Positions 17,454-27,905 of a stretch of 64,000 nt of DNA are shown here, in pieces. How positions within the stretch are numbered: the first letter of the stretch is position 1; every line of letters starts with the position of its first letter. The position numbers and the translations under genes are program-made. Source of the DNA: Photobacterium obscurum (lineage in GTDB: Bacteria; Pseudomonadota; Gammaproteobacteria; Enterobacterales; Vibrionaceae); assembly GCF_026191635.1 (NCBI RefSeq), contig NZ_JAKRRW010000002.1, positions 62,001 to 126,000 on the forward strand. The letters run 5' to 3'. The notes beneath the pieces are model-generated. The model did not search any database. It had not been told where the DNA came from and was given only the letters and a program-made list of their open reading frames with translations.

Positions 17454-18569
17454 ATGATTATTGGTGTACCTAAGGAAATTAAAGTTCATGAATACCGTGT
17501 GGGTATGGTTCCAGCTTCAGTAAGCGAAGCAGTAGCACATGGCCATACTGTATATGTTGAAACAAAAGCAGGTACAGGTATCGGCTTCAGTGATCAGGAT
17601 TACATTGAAGCGGGTGCTCAGATTTTGCCAACAGCTGAAGCTGTTTTTGCTGAAGCGGAAATGATCGTTAAAGTTAAAGAGCCGCAGGCTGTTGAGCGTG
17701 CGATGCTACGTGAAGGTCAAATCCTATTCACTTACCTTCACCTTGCCCCAGATCCAGAGCAGACAATGGATCTTGTGAACAGCAAAGCAGTATGTATCGC
17801 TTACGAAACCGTGACTGACGATAAAGGCCGCCTGCCACTACTTGCACCAATGTCAGAAGTTGCTGGCCGTATGTCAATTCAAGCTGGTGCATTTGCACTT
17901 GAGAAGTCTAAAGGTGGCCGCGGCATGCTACTAGCGGGGGTTCCGGGAGTAGAACCAGCTAAAGTAGTTATTATCGGTGGTGGTGTTGTAGGTGCCAATG
18001 CTGCACAAATGGCTGTTGGTCTGCGTGCAAACGTTGTTGTACTTGACCGCAACATTGATGTTCTACGCAGCCTTGATGCTCAGTTTGGCGGCGATGTACA
18101 GTGTGTGTACTCAACCAAAGATGCTATTGAAAAGCATGTGCTGGAAGCTGACCTTGTTATTGGTGGTGTACTGGTTGCTGGTGCTGCTGCTCCAAAACTG
18201 GTTACGGCTGAAATGATTAAGAAGATGAAGCCAGGTTCAGCAATTGTTGATGTTGCTATCGACCAGGGTGGCTGTGTAGAAACTTCACACGCTACAACAC
18301 ACAGCGAGCCAACTTATATTGTTGATGATGTTGTTCACTACTGCGTAGCCAACATGCCGGGTGCTGTTGCTCGCACATCAACTTTCGCGCTGAACAACGT
18401 AACCTTACCGTATATTCTGAAACTTGCGGACAAAGGCTATAAAGCGGCACTTCAGGAAGACAAACACCTGCTGAACGGCTTGAACGTATACCGTGGCCAA
18501 ATCACTTGTGATGAAGTTGCTGTTGCACTAGACCTACCGTATGTTCCTGCGACAGACGTGATTGCTTAA
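17454..18569 (+). CDS. ald: Alanine dehydrogenase
   Basis: NAD-dependent oxidative deamination of L-alanine to pyruvate and ammonium. 371 residues, the standard length. The N-terminus [18 protein letters not shown] is the family signature. Lys/His active-site regions ([17 protein letters not shown]), the Rossmann loop [11 protein letters not shown] (near 175) and DVAIDQGGC (near 268) are present. Start set at ATG 17454 by homology and AAGGA 9 bases upstream. Monocistronic, with a long control region and a strong terminator. The enzyme lets the cell use alanine as carbon and nitrogen source. Confidence 0.96.
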   Translation: MIIGVPKEIKVHEYRVGMVPASVSEAVAHGHTVYVETKAGTGIGFSDQDYIEAGAQILPTAEAVFAEAEMIVKVKEPQAVERAMLREGQILFTYLHLAPDPEQTMDLVNSKAVCIAYETVTDDKGRLPLLAPMSEVAGRMSIQAGAFALEKSKGGRGMLLAGVPGVEPAKVVIIGGGVVGANAAQMAVGLRANVVVLDRNIDVLRSLDAQFGGDVQCVYSTKDAIEKHVLEADLVIGGVLVAGAAAPKLVTAEMIKKMKPGSAIVDVAIDQGGCVETSHATTHSEPTYIVDDVVHYCVANMPGAVARTSTFALNNVTLPYILKLADKGYKAALQEDKHLLNGLNVYRGQITCDEVAVALDLPYVPATDVIA

Positions 18570-18596
18570 TTCCTATAAGCATCAGCAGTAATCATT

Positions 18597-18626
18597 AAAT
18601 CCCTGCCTTGGCAGGGATTTTTTTAT
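18597..18626 (+). terminator. Rho-independent terminator of ald
   Basis: Arms AAATCCCTGCC and GGCAGGGATTT, loop TT, then a T tract. Confidence 0.92.
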
Positions 18627-18821
18627 GTTTCTCATCACCTACTTGCCGAACATTTCCTTAACGTCTAATTTTTGTTCAGTTGGGTTGCCTGTATTCAGCC
18701 GCAGTTTGGGAATGCTATGTTCCACTGAGACTATTATCACGAATAATGGAACTTAGTAAAGTCTTGCCAATGTCAGATGAGTAGCCATTAGGCTGTCAAA
18801 GTTGCGAGGATTGCTGACTAT

Positions 18822-19802
18822 ATGAACGTTATCGCTTTTATTACCTTCGCCGTCGTTCAGATCCTATTTATTCCGCTGGTAATTATTGGCTTGGTGATGG
18901 TGTTTTACAAACAGGTTTATGTGAGTAAAAAGCTTGATGTGGCTTCAACAGCAGTTGAGGTGATAAATGGTCGCTGGACGATGCATGTCTTTGGCCTGAG
19001 GGAAGATGAAGCCTCTTGCCGACTTAACCGGGTACTACCGAATAATTCGCTATTTGGCTTATGGTTGATTTTGTTTCCCAGCTACTTACGCTACAGAATG
19101 AGCGGTCAAACTCATGGCTATCCAGCGATCCCTGAGAGAGAAAAAGAAGGACTCTCACATTTGGTAACGGCCCGCACTGTCTATTTCGATCAGCTGATTG
19201 AAAAGCATATAGATAGTATTGAGCAGCTAGTTGTTATGGGAGCAGGTTTCGATACGCGTTGCTATGGGAAGTTTAAGCATAAGCAAATACGTTACTTCGA
19301 GCTGGATCAAGTGAATACTCAAAAGCTAAAGATTTCGAGCCTTGATAAAGCGGGTATTGATATTAGTCATGTGAATTTTGTTGATGTCGATTTCTTTGCT
19401 GAGTGTTGGTATGCGAAGTTGCACCAGGCAGGGTTTGACCCAGGTAAAAAGACCTTGTTCTTATGGGAAGGGGTGACACTGTATCTTGATGAAAGGTCGG
19501 TCAGGCAGGCGCTGAGGGAAATTCGGCAGCACTCTGCTTTGGGCAGCGTTGTAGTCTGTGATATTTACGCTAACCGCTTCGTGGAAGGCACTTACGTTTC
19601 AGGTATGAAAAGTTCACTGAAAGTTCTGAAGGTTACTGGTGAAGGGCTTGGCTTTGGCTTGAACCTTTCTGAAAATGCAGTCCAAGTGTTATCTGATTTT
19701 ATGGCTAGTGAAGGAATGCTGATGAAAGAACGATATTTGATGGGGGAGAAAACAGAGAAAGGAATATTTATGGTTGTGTTGGAGGCGATTGTTACTAACT
19801 GA
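18822..19802 (+). CDS. SAM-dependent methyltransferase, LCMT/TIGR00027-like, membrane-anchored
   Basis: 326 residues. The first 28 residues form a membrane anchor. From about 110 on the protein looks like the leucine carboxyl methyltransferase-type family: ARTVYFDQLI, SAM loop VMGAGFDTRCYG, acidic FELDQ, then LFLWEGVTLYLDERSVRQAL. Members modify small molecules or protein carboxylates; the substrate here is unknown. The N-terminal membrane segment is an addition to the usual soluble fold. It seems to stand alone, with intergenic stretches of about 250 bases on both sides that show no other gene. Confidence 0.8.
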   Translation: MNVIAFITFAVVQILFIPLVIIGLVMVFYKQVYVSKKLDVASTAVEVINGRWTMHVFGLREDEASCRLNRVLPNNSLFGLWLILFPSYLRYRMSGQTHGYPAIPEREKEGLSHLVTARTVYFDQLIEKHIDSIEQLVVMGAGFDTRCYGKFKHKQIRYFELDQVNTQKLKISSLDKAGIDISHVNFVDVDFFAECWYAKLHQAGFDPGKKTLFLWEGVTLYLDERSVRQALREIRQHSALGSVVVCDIYANRFVEGTYVSGMKSSLKVLKVTGEGLGFGLNLSENAVQVLSDFMASEGMLMKERYLMGEKTEKGIFMVVLEAIVTN

Positions 19803-20014
19803 AGGTGTTAGAAAAGTATTCATACTGGTTGATTGAAGGTATTGCTATTGTGATGGCCAACTAACGGATAGTTCCTGAGGATAAGTTAATGTTTCCTTTA
19901 ATTATTTAATATACCTATGTTGACTTGTTTTTAGTGCGTCGGTTTTTAATTGATTTGAAAATTTAGGATGAGGGTTGATGTTTTATAAATGCTTGATTTT
20001 TGAGGTTCTAATTT

Positions 20015-20047
20015 AATAAGGCTGCTATTAAATATAACAGCCTTATT
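20015..20047. terminator. Hairpin between convergent methyltransferase and L,D-transpeptidase genes
   Basis: Arms AATAAGGCTG and CAGCCTTATT with a 13-base loop. No strong T tract on either strand, so the call is moderate. Confidence 0.5.
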
Positions 20048-20055
20048 AATACATA

Positions 20056-20703
20056 TTAAGCATGAGCGTAAATTACACTTCCACCTTTAATCATATCAAT
20101 AATTTGACGAGATAAACCTTTTGGTAGGGCAGGGCATCCCCAGCTACGTCCAAGATACCCATGACGATTGATAAATGATTCCGTCGCATAATCTGCACCG
20201 TGGATAACGATGTATCGACGACGGGCATTGTCGTTCACACCACGGGTTAAGCCGTCTAGCTTAAGTGAATACCCATTACCGCCGTAGTATGTCGTATCAG
20301 TGAGGAAGGTACCTAGTGAAGTCTTCCTAGAGTTAACGGTATTTGAAAAGCGACTAGCAGTTCTACCACCACTATTGACGCCATGCGAAACATATGTGTT
20401 ATATACGAGCTTGTTAGCTTTTAAATCAATAACAAAAAAACGCTTCTCTGTTGAAGGTTTGCTGTAATCAATAATTGTCAGTAACTGCTTTCTTCGCCCC
20501 TTAGTTTTATAATAAGCGTTATAGCCATCCTTAAATACTTGATAATCAAGAATTCCCTTTAAATTTGCTTGTTCGTATACATGTTTGACGATAACGTCAG
20601 GATTATTATTGTCATTGTATGAATTGCTATGAATATTACTTGCAGATACTTGTAACGGCAAATAGCAAAAAACCAAAATGAGCAGGTAAATCGCTTTTTT
20701 CAT
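20056..20703 (-). CDS. Murein L,D-transpeptidase-type protein (YkuD_2-like)
   Basis: 215 residues with a signal peptide (MKKAIYLLILVFCYLPLQVSA). The catalytic block VIHGADYA (His168) followed by GYLGRSWGCPALP (Cys190) matches the L,D-transpeptidase/murein catalytic domain type whose signature is HG...S-x-GCPA. It would act in the periplasm on peptidoglycan stem peptides or lipoprotein links. Note low GC and many Asn codons in the N-terminal third. Its neighbours are unrelated, and it is likely a single-gene unit. Confidence 0.85.
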   Translation of the reverse strand: MKKAIYLLILVFCYLPLQVSASNIHSNSYNDNNNPDVIVKHVYEQANLKGILDYQVFKDGYNAYYKTKGRRKQLLTIIDYSKPSTEKRFFVIDLKANKLVYNTYVSHGVNSGGRTASRFSNTVNSRKTSLGTFLTDTTYYGGNGYSLKLDGLTRGVNDNARRRYIVIHGADYATESFINRHGYLGRSWGCPALPKGLSRQIIDMIKGGSVIYAHA

Positions 20704-21190
20704 TGTCCTTGTTAAACACTCTATTGTTTGATTTATAACTGTGATGGCGAGACTTTATCATAAAATAATTTTAATTTTAGGCTTGGATGTGATTATTCTT
20801 GAGCCCCAAAAAAGCAAAAAAATCCGGTTTTATTAAAATAAAGCAAGTCAAATGTATTAGATTACATTACTTTAAATTGCATTTTTAAATTTATTGGTAC
20901 ATCAGTCTCAAGTCTGAGGAATGTTGAGTAAATCTGGAAAAGTTGTTATTCATAAAGCTTTAATTGTCTGTTTATTAACCACAAAATCACAAACATATCT
21001 TATAAACATTGAATTATTAGCACCTGAACTGTTTGGCTGTTTTTTGAGCACAATATCGCACTTTTTCGTTCAAAAAGATGAGCTGTGATTTTGGTGTTGC
21101 GCACCTTGTTGCGCATGGGGGCGGGATGAGACAAGGCGTATTTTTTCTATGTGTAATTGCTAAGCAGCTGTAAATACAGCTATTTCAATA
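20704..21190. other. Intergenic region with a palindrome seen twice in the window
   Basis: About 490 AT-rich bases without a gene. It must hold the promoter of the L,D-transpeptidase. AGCTGTAAATACAGCT at 21166-21181 recurs exactly at 39327-39342, including the next two bases AT. Nothing else recognised. Confidence 0.5.
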
Positions 21191-21220
21191 AAAAAGCGCG
21201 GGAAATTTCCCGCGCTTGGT
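21191..21220 (-). terminator. Terminator of the chitinase gene
   Basis: A perfect 24-bp palindrome (21194-21217, AAGCGCGGGAAA and its complement), followed on the minus strand by a T run. Confidence 0.9.
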
Positions 21221-21238
21221 TTTCAGGTTAACAGTTGG

Positions 21239-24200
21239 TTATATTGTGCACACTTTTGCCCAGCTGCCATCACTGCCTGGTGTCGAGCTTGTCCACCAGT
21301 TTGCTTGGTAGACGACGCCATTATGGATGATTTTATCGCCTTGGTTGGCATGGCTTGGGTTACCTGACCAGTCAGTTTGTGGCCAGTTAGGGTAGGTGTT
21401 AATACCGTTAGTCACACATTCGCCGCTCCCGCCGTTGTCACCGCCTCCGTTTCCGCCGCCAGTAGCGATATCACCGATTGGAAGATCTGGATGCTCGAAT
21501 TTAAAGGCGTAGTCTTTTCCGTTCACATTAACGGCATAGTTTGCAGGACCTGAGATTGGTAGGTAGTAAACCATATCAAGTTCATAGGTGCCGCCTGCCG
21601 GAAGGTTCTTCCAACTAGGTAATGTGAAGGCGACACGGTGCATGTCGCCCTGGAGCCCGCCAATGTTATTGGCAGCGGTATGGCCTGATGCGATAACTTT
21701 TAAGCCACCACCAGATTGATCCTTGGCATTATCAGGTGCAGAGGTCGGGATGTCGAACTGGAATTCAGTTCCACCAGGTAGCTCATGGCCGGAATTGTTG
21801 GTGAAGGTGAGCTTAGGGTTAATCGGATAGTTCTGATCGCCGACCTTAAATCCACCAATTGATACTGTAATATCAAGCGCTTCAGTTGGAATAGGGTCCG
21901 TCGCAATCGTATTGCCATAAGGTGTGGCAGACTTGAACTTATCGTAAATCGCCTTGGTCATGGTGTTACCCATGTGATATTCACCGTTGCCAGTTTTACA
22001 GGCATTTTCAGTGGTATCGACAGTGGTACGGTTACCGTTGGCATCGAGAACATAACAGCTATAGTCACCTGCTAACTCCCAGAACATGATACCACCGATT
22101 TCTTTATCGATGACATAGTCAGCTTTGGTATTGATTGACTCTTTGTCTTCGGTAGACAGGAAGACTTTTTTCTCTGCATTCCATAGCCACGGAGCAACAG
22201 CGACACTGTCGTAGTTACGTGCATAGGTACCCACTAATGGATGCGTTTCCGGGGTTAGACCGTATGTCACCGTGTAGCTGCCGTATATGCCTTGCGTCAG
22301 GTTCATCGCATGCCACATTGGGTTTGAACCTGCGCCCATCTCGTCACCGGCGGCTCCTTTGTCATGCCAAAGGTTATCGATGCCCATCGCGCCGTTCCCA
22401 CAGTTATTCTTCTCGCCTTCACCGGTTCCTGGTAGGCACTCAGCTTGGTTCGGAAGAGCTGCCCGTCCCCATAGACCATTTTCTCCGCCAGTTACTCCCT
22501 GCCAGCCACGCGTATAGTATGGAACCCCGATATTGATGCGGCCTGCAGGCATCGAGCCTCTGAAGTAGTGGTAAGCCCAGTCAGTATTCAGGTAACCAAT
22601 ACCGCCGTAGGCTGCTGTACCGTAGACATTCCACATGGCCAGCTCTGAGTCTTTACCTGTGTCATACAACGCAGCATTGTGGCCAACATGATCGTTCCAT
22701 GCACCGTGCAGGTCATAGGACATGATGTTGACGTAGTCCAGATACTGAGTGACATCAAATGTTTCCATGCCGCGTAGCAGGTAACCCGAAGACGGAGCCG
22801 CGATGGTGAGCATATAGTGAGTGCCATCTTTAGCCGATGCTTGGTCAAGCTTCTCTCGGAGCACTTTCATGAGCTCTTGGTATGATGCCCATAGGTACTT
22901 ACGGCGCGGCTCCATGAAGGCGCTGTCGTCTGGATTACCGGCACCTGCCATTGAGGTTGGGTACTCATAGTCAATATCAAGGCCATCGAACTTGTATTTT
23001 TTCATCATAGCCACAGCGGAATCGGCAAACTTCTGGATTCCAGCGTGATTGATGCTGCCGTCGGCATTGGTGGTCATGGTGTAGAAGCCACCATCTGCCA
23101 CACGCTTGCCATCCGCGCCGAAGTGGCCACCTGTTTCAGCCCAGCCACCAATCGAAATGAGTGTTTTCACCCCGTGTTTGGCTTTTGCCGTTGCGAGGGC
23201 ACCAAAGTGACCTTTGAAACCTAGAGTCGGATCAATTTCGACACCTGGCCATTCTTTACCTGTTGCGGCATTTTCGGGATCATTCACATCGCCGACATTG
23301 ACTTTGCCGTCAGAGCCGATGCTGACAAAGGCGTAGTTGATATGGGTTAGTTGCTCCCATGGAATATCTTTTACCAGGTAAGAGCTTTGCGGATCATTGC
23401 CTGCTCGCCAACTCGTAAAGTAGCCAATCACACGGCGAGGGTGATCGGCGCCCATTAGTTCACGACCTTGCTCGTCATAAATTGTGCAGTAAGGAACACT
23501 AACACCTTCGGTTTGGTATAGCCCGTCAGGGCGACAATCTTTCGCAGTGGAGCCACCATTAACAATCAGCTGCTTGACAGTGGAGTCGGTGGTAGCGCTT
23601 AGGTCATCGGTTGCGCGAGCAAAGATGTTCAGGGTACCTGCTTGTGCTGTTGTGTAAGCTAATGTGAAAGGTGCAGTCGCTGAGGTGCCTATTAAGGCGC
23701 CGTTGACGAAGAAATCGACTTTATCGACGGTGCCGTCGGTATCGGTAGCACTGGATGAAAGTGTTACTGTACCGCCAATATCAATTGAATTGGCTGAAAG
23801 GGTGAGATCAACCGACGGTGGCACATTGCCGACTTCCTGGACAACAACAGCTGTGGCGGATTCAGACACTGCACCTTTGTCATCAAATGCCTTGGCTTTA
23901 ATTGTGTGAGAACCTGCGATAGCCGACCAGTTTACGACATATGGTGCGCTCTTGACTGTTGCGAGCAGTGTATTACCAATATAGAACTCAACTTTCTGGA
24001 TAACACCATCAGAGTCAGAAGCGTTGGCTGAAACAGCGACTACATCACCTGCGGCAATAGCGTCACTGTCTGTAGGGGAGGTAAGAGAAACAGAAGGTGG
24101 TTGGTTTATACCTTGCGCTGCGTCTACCGTAATGCTGACAGAGCTAAGTGTAGAATTAAGGCCTTTGTTATCGAATGCTTTGGCTGAAAGGGTGTGCGAA

Positions 24201-24670
24201 CCTTTAACGGCTGTCCATGCAATTGCATAGGGTGAGGAGGTATCATTACCGACCAGCTGGCCATCGATATAGAATTCTACCTTGGCAACGGTTCCGTCAC
24301 TGTCGTCAGCATTGGCTGCAATACTGACAGTATCGCCTTCGGTGATAGCATCGGAGGCTGAGGGTGAAGTCAGTGAAACACTCGGCGCAACGTTGTCTGC
24401 TCCGGTACTACACTCGTCAACAAAGCTCCACTCCTGATAGTTGCCCGAGTGGCTAGCTGGATTCTGCCCTTGTGTCCACCAGTTGGCTTTATAGACCTTA
24501 CTGGCTTCTTGTACTTGGGCTCCGCCGGTATAAGCGGTTGTGCTATCCCATACATCAATAGTGCTACAATCCATTGCTGCCTGAGCATTAAAAGCCAGTA
24601 TGCATGAAGCGGTGAGGGTACTGAGCTTGAACACTCTCGTTATCACCTTTCCTTGTTTTGAATGATTCAT
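21239..24670 (-). CDS. Secreted multidomain GH18 chitinase
   Basis: Endo-type chitin hydrolysis outside the cell. 1143 residues: signal peptide (1-32), N-terminal CBM5/12-like chitin-binding domain (33-87, with [11 protein letters not shown]), three Ig-like repeats of about 90 residues (PSVSLTSP at 96, PSVSLTSP at 192, PSVDLTLS at 285), a GH18 barrel (about 410-900) with SIGGW and the catalytic DGLDIDYE (562-569, Glu569 as acid), a beta domain (about 930-1080), a Gly-rich linker and a C-terminal CBM5/12-like domain (about 1092-1143, QANWWTSS). Catalytic residues intact. An AAGGA site precedes ATG. Chitin is the main marine polymer for this family. Monocistronic. Confidence 0.93.
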   Translation of the reverse strand: MNHSKQGKVITRVFKLSTLTASCILAFNAQAAMDCSTIDVWDSTTAYTGGAQVQEASKVYKANWWTQGQNPASHSGNYQEWSFVDECSTGADNVAPSVSLTSPSASDAITEGDTVSIAANADDSDGTVAKVEFYIDGQLVGNDTSSPYAIAWTAVKGSHTLSAKAFDNKGLNSTLSSVSITVDAAQGINQPPSVSLTSPTDSDAIAAGDVVAVSANASDSDGVIQKVEFYIGNTLLATVKSAPYVVNWSAIAGSHTIKAKAFDDKGAVSESATAVVVQEVGNVPPSVDLTLSANSIDIGGTVTLSSSATDTDGTVDKVDFFVNGALIGTSATAPFTLAYTTAQAGTLNIFARATDDLSATTDSTVKQLIVNGGSTAKDCRPDGLYQTEGVSVPYCTIYDEQGRELMGADHPRRVIGYFTSWRAGNDPQSSYLVKDIPWEQLTHINYAFVSIGSDGKVNVGDVNDPENAATGKEWPGVEIDPTLGFKGHFGALATAKAKHGVKTLISIGGWAETGGHFGADGKRVADGGFYTMTTNADGSINHAGIQKFADSAVAMMKKYKFDGLDIDYEYPTSMAGAGNPDDSAFMEPRRKYLWASYQELMKVLREKLDQASAKDGTHYMLTIAAPSSGYLLRGMETFDVTQYLDYVNIMSYDLHGAWNDHVGHNAALYDTGKDSELAMWNVYGTAAYGGIGYLNTDWAYHYFRGSMPAGRINIGVPYYTRGWQGVTGGENGLWGRAALPNQAECLPGTGEGEKNNCGNGAMGIDNLWHDKGAAGDEMGAGSNPMWHAMNLTQGIYGSYTVTYGLTPETHPLVGTYARNYDSVAVAPWLWNAEKKVFLSTEDKESINTKADYVIDKEIGGIMFWELAGDYSCYVLDANGNRTTVDTTENACKTGNGEYHMGNTMTKAIYDKFKSATPYGNTIATDPIPTEALDITVSIGGFKVGDQNYPINPKLTFTNNSGHELPGGTEFQFDIPTSAPDNAKDQSGGGLKVIASGHTAANNIGGLQGDMHRVAFTLPSWKNLPAGGTYELDMVYYLPISGPANYAVNVNGKDYAFKFEHPDLPIGDIATGGGNGGGDNGGSGECVTNGINTYPNWPQTDWSGNPSHANQGDKIIHNGVVYQANWWTSSTPGSDGSWAKVCTI

Positions 24671-25128
24671 TGATTCATCCTTAAGTCATTGTTCTATTAT
24701 TGGTAAAAAAATCAGTACGGCTGGTTTTGCTTAAATTACGCCGTAAAATAACTATAGAAAACAGGCTTTCTAGTGCATTAGGTTTTGTCGTGTTTTACAT
24801 GGCAACTCGCAAAAAAGTGTTGTTCTAGTGCAATATGGAACAGCTTATTTTGCATCAATAACTAATTTGTTTATTTCAGGTTTACATATTGTTTTTATGA
24901 TCGGATTTAAAAGTGTATGCATCTGGTTGCTTTTGTTGTGCTAGGATTATGACATATAGATTTACTTAGACACAGATGAAGTGTTTGATAGGCGGGTTGA
25001 ATGCTTGGTTGGTAATCATTTGACTTGTTTATAAAGCACTTGTATAAAGCAAAATATAATCTTCCTTCAATAACGTATGGATTGCGATGTTTGTTCATAA
25101 TAGGAACAAGTGTTAGAGAATGACCTAA
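24671..25128. other. Divergent control region, chitinase and EAL-HDOD gene
   Basis: About 460 AT-rich bases serving two divergent genes. A hairpin TACGGC/GCCGTA (24716-24745) lies 46 bases in front of the chitinase start and would be in its leader. No gene and no recognisable operator otherwise. Confidence 0.45.
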
Positions 25129-26361
25129 ATGGAATTTTCCGCAGTAAGACAGCCCATTTATAATGCTAGAAAAAACAAAGTTGCTTATCAGGTCAGTTTT
25201 CTGAACCGGAAGCAGTTGGTGAATAAATGTATTCCATCGGTTGTTTTTCAAGATAAATCTGATCCCAGAAAACTTTATGAACTGTTGACTAAAGCAGGAA
25301 TTGATTATTACTCCGATAATAAAACAGTGATCATTGCTTTTGAGCGCGAGACATTGAGGGGGGTGTTTGACTACTTCTTTCCTTCAAGAGGCCTGGTTAT
25401 TGAACTCTCTCCCATGGAGAAGCTGGATGACGATCTTCTTGAACTTGTACGTATCGGTAAAAGTCGCAATTATCATATGATTCTTGGTGAGAAGGTATTA
25501 CTTACGGGTAATGAAGAGTTTTTGAAATATATTAGCCATGTGAAATTAGATGTGGCCAATAAACCTCCTGAACTGGTGCAGGCGCTTGTAAATAAAGCAC
25601 AGCAGAATAATGTTCGGGTTATTATTGACAATATTACTTCAGATGAAGAGTTTCAAAAATACAGCACTATTAGTGTGGACTTCTTTAAAGGCGATGTGTT
25701 CTCTAAGCAAGACTTGGTCGAAGTACGTACCAGTAAACTCAATGAAGGAACACTACTTGGTGTATTTCAGCATGTTATGTCCGATGATTATTGCTATCAG
25801 GAATTAACGGATATATTAGCGTCAGATATTCAGCTAACCCATAAGCTGCTCTCCTTTTTGAATTCTGTGTTATACGGAAGAAAAGGAAGTATTTACTCCA
25901 TCAAGCAGGCTGTCTGCTTTATGGGGGAAAATAAAATGCGCAAGTTTGTCTCTCTGTTAACCGCACAAGAGCTTACCGATACCCGTCCGGGTGATATTTA
26001 TACCAAGGCAGCGAGTCGGGCGAGGTTTTGCGAATTACTGGCGATGACAATGGGTAAAAAAAGAGCTGTGGTGGACAGAGTCTTCTTGTGCGGTCTGTTT
26101 TCAAATCTTCCCGATATTCTAGGGTTAGATATGGAAGAAGCCTTGGATATGCTAAAAATTCATGATGATATCAAGAAGGCACTAACTGGCACTGAGGGTG
26201 AATTGAAGCGTTTGGTTGATATGGTTATTGCCTATGAAGCTGCCGACTGGCAGACATTGGAAGAACTTACCGAGGGGAGTAATATCTCGGTCGACTTGGT
26301 TCCGCGGCTATATCGGCAAATGCTAAAAGAAGTCAAAGCGGAGACTTATCATGTCCACTAG
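25129..26361 (+). CDS. EAL-like/HDOD signalling protein, probably enzymatically inactive
   Basis: 410 residues. The N-terminal half (1-200) resembles an EAL domain (starts FSAVRQPIYNARKNKVAYQV) but where the EAL motif should be it has none and the metal ligands are not recognisable, so it should not hydrolyse c-di-GMP. Residues 205-400 are an HDOD domain (ILASDIQLTHKLLSFLNS, SIKQAVCFMGENKMRKFV). The pair matches the YuxH/CdgJ architecture; CdgJ of Vibrio cholerae affects motility and biofilm. A regulatory adaptor role is likely. The neighbouring chitinase may be unrelated. No strong ribosome site is seen. Confidence 0.82.
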   Translation: MEFSAVRQPIYNARKNKVAYQVSFLNRKQLVNKCIPSVVFQDKSDPRKLYELLTKAGIDYYSDNKTVIIAFERETLRGVFDYFFPSRGLVIELSPMEKLDDDLLELVRIGKSRNYHMILGEKVLLTGNEEFLKYISHVKLDVANKPPELVQALVNKAQQNNVRVIIDNITSDEEFQKYSTISVDFFKGDVFSKQDLVEVRTSKLNEGTLLGVFQHVMSDDYCYQELTDILASDIQLTHKLLSFLNSVLYGRKGSIYSIKQAVCFMGENKMRKFVSLLTAQELTDTRPGDIYTKAASRARFCELLAMTMGKKRAVVDRVFLCGLFSNLPDILGLDMEEALDMLKIHDDIKKALTGTEGELKRLVDMVIAYEAADWQTLEELTEGSNISVDLVPRLYRQMLKEVKAETYHVH

Positions 26362-26417
26362 CATTTGAGTCGATGCCCAATCATAAGTCTATGATATCGC
26401 TTAAATATATCAAATAG

Positions 26418-26445
26418 AAAGGCCCGGCACTGCTGGGCCTTTTGC
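26418..26445. terminator. Terminator between EAL-HDOD and yccT-like genes
   Basis: Arms AAAGGCCC and GGGCCTTT, then TGC on the plus strand. Lies between convergent genes. Confidence 0.75.
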
Positions 26446-26513
26446 TATCGCTAATCAGTACACACTTCGCTTGAGAAGCTGTTCAAAAAGAGTACTGATA
26501 TTTGTAACCATTA

Positions 26514-27158
26514 TCACTGCTGGTTGATACGCGCCTTAAATCGAGCGCGGGTCGCTTCATCAGCTTGCTCGTACCAGTAGTTAAGCATATTCTCGGCGAC
26601 ATTCTTTCCCTGAGGCTGTTGGCCTTTAACTGCTGGCTTCGCTGTTTGAGCAGGAACAGCGGCAGGAAGGGTAGTAACAGCAACGGCCGCCTGTAAGGCC
26701 GCTGGCTTGTCTGTTTGGTTATAGGCTGCGATTTCAGCCTCGTAGTCACGGCCAAACTGTAGGCCGCTCTTGATGAGCTTGTCTTGTGCAAAACTTACGT
26801 CGCTCCCCTCGCTATCTTTCAATGATACGGAAGGGCGCTTGTTAAATTTCTGGGTGTCTTGCGCTGTACGTAGTTTCGGCACTTCAAGTTTGTAGGCTGA
26901 GTCTTGGCCTTCGAAGGTCACGATGATAACGTCAGATTTAAATAGCTTGTGCTCGCCGTTTTCACGGTATCCGTCTTGATAACGGAAGGCAATCTGGTTT
27001 TCTCCGTTCTCTAGGGTTAGGGGATCGTTTCCTTCGGCTTCATAACCATTCACTAGTACCAGCTCGGCGCTGTAAGGGAGATCTAGCTTTATATCTGCAA
27101 GAGTCGGAAAGCTCAGTCCGCATACGGCTGCGGCTAGAATGGCAGTGCGAAATTTCAT
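26514..27158 (-). CDS. yccT: DUF2057 (YccT/CsgI-like) periplasmic protein
   Basis: 214 residues with signal peptide (cleavage near TLADI). The LDLPYSAELVLVNGYEAEG start of the mature protein and the QIAFRYQDGYRENGEHKLFKS segment fit DUF2057. The E. coli homologue YccT (CsgI) is a periplasmic protein reported to limit curli assembly. No curli genes are seen here, so that role is not transferred. The gene belongs to a conserved stretch with rlmI, yccX, tusE and yccA further right. The C-terminal third is Ala/Pro/Gln-rich and looks flexible. AAGGA precedes ATG. Confidence 0.82.
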   Translation of the reverse strand: MKFRTAILAAAVCGLSFPTLADIKLDLPYSAELVLVNGYEAEGNDPLTLENGENQIAFRYQDGYRENGEHKLFKSDVIIVTFEGQDSAYKLEVPKLRTAQDTQKFNKRPSVSLKDSEGSDVSFAQDKLIKSGLQFGRDYEAEIAAYNQTDKPAALQAAVAVTTLPAAVPAQTAKPAVKGQQPQGKNVAENMLNYWYEQADEATRARFKARINQQ

Positions 27159-27371
27159 GTCAGTTCCTTGATGGTTATATTTGTCACGGCAGTTTGGCGC
27201 TTACAGCCTGAATAGAGGCTGAACGCTGTAGCGTATATGGCAGAGAATAATGTATTAATACTTCCCGCTCAAGATAAGGAAAATAAGCGCTATCTGTTTT
27301 GCATGTTCTGGTAACATGGGCTGCTCTTTGCCTCGTTAGATATACAGCAGATATTACTTGATAGGGACTCA

Positions 27372-27752
27372 ATGACTCCTCTTTTACGGTTTATCCACCG
27401 ATTTTGGATAGTAATCACACTTCTAATCTTATTCACAATTACTTTTCTATCACTATCTCCTCTGGCGGCTTTGCCTGCTGTTCCGGGGACGGATAAAACG
27501 CATCACTTTGTAGCCTATGCGGCACTGATGTTTTCGGTTGCACTGAGAAAGCCCAAATATTGGCTACTTTGGGCGTTATTTTTTGCTTGTTGGAGTGGGG
27601 GGATCGAGCTATTACAACCCTATGTAAACCGCCATGGCGAGTGGTGGGATTTTGCGGCAAATGTTGGTGGCCTGATTTGCGGGGCAATTCTGGCTAGTGT
27701 GATAAATCGGATCTTTCCGCTTGCTCCAACAAATCGTAAATCGATCCCCTAG
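27372..27752 (+). CDS. VanZ-like small membrane protein
   Basis: 126 residues, four hydrophobic segments (about 10-28, 46-58, 63-80, 96-112). The pattern PGTDKTHHFVAYAALMF and GIELLQPYVNRHGEWWDFAANVGG is that of the VanZ-like family. The inner-membrane function is unknown in most members; a link to teicoplanin resistance holds only for the name-giving protein. ATG is preceded by AGGGA. Divergent from the yccT-like gene. Confidence 0.82.
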   Translation: MTPLLRFIHRFWIVITLLILFTITFLSLSPLAALPAVPGTDKTHHFVAYAALMFSVALRKPKYWLLWALFFACWSGGIELLQPYVNRHGEWWDFAANVGGLICGAILASVINRIFPLAPTNRKSIP

Positions 27753-27905
27753 ATTTGCAATTTATTGGTGTGATTCGTAGTCTGAAAAACGCATTGTTCA
27801 GTCTTGCTTTTAATTGTTTGTAATGAGATTGCCAATGATGCCTCTGTCAAGGTTGAGCTAAGGCGACAGGGAAGGTTTGAAGTGAAATAGGATAGTGAGC
27901 ACTAT

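Noticed and set aside
21166..21181. AGCTGTAAATACAGCT as a LexA (SOS) box
   Set aside because: LexA boxes need CTGT-N8-ACAG; here the spacing is N4.
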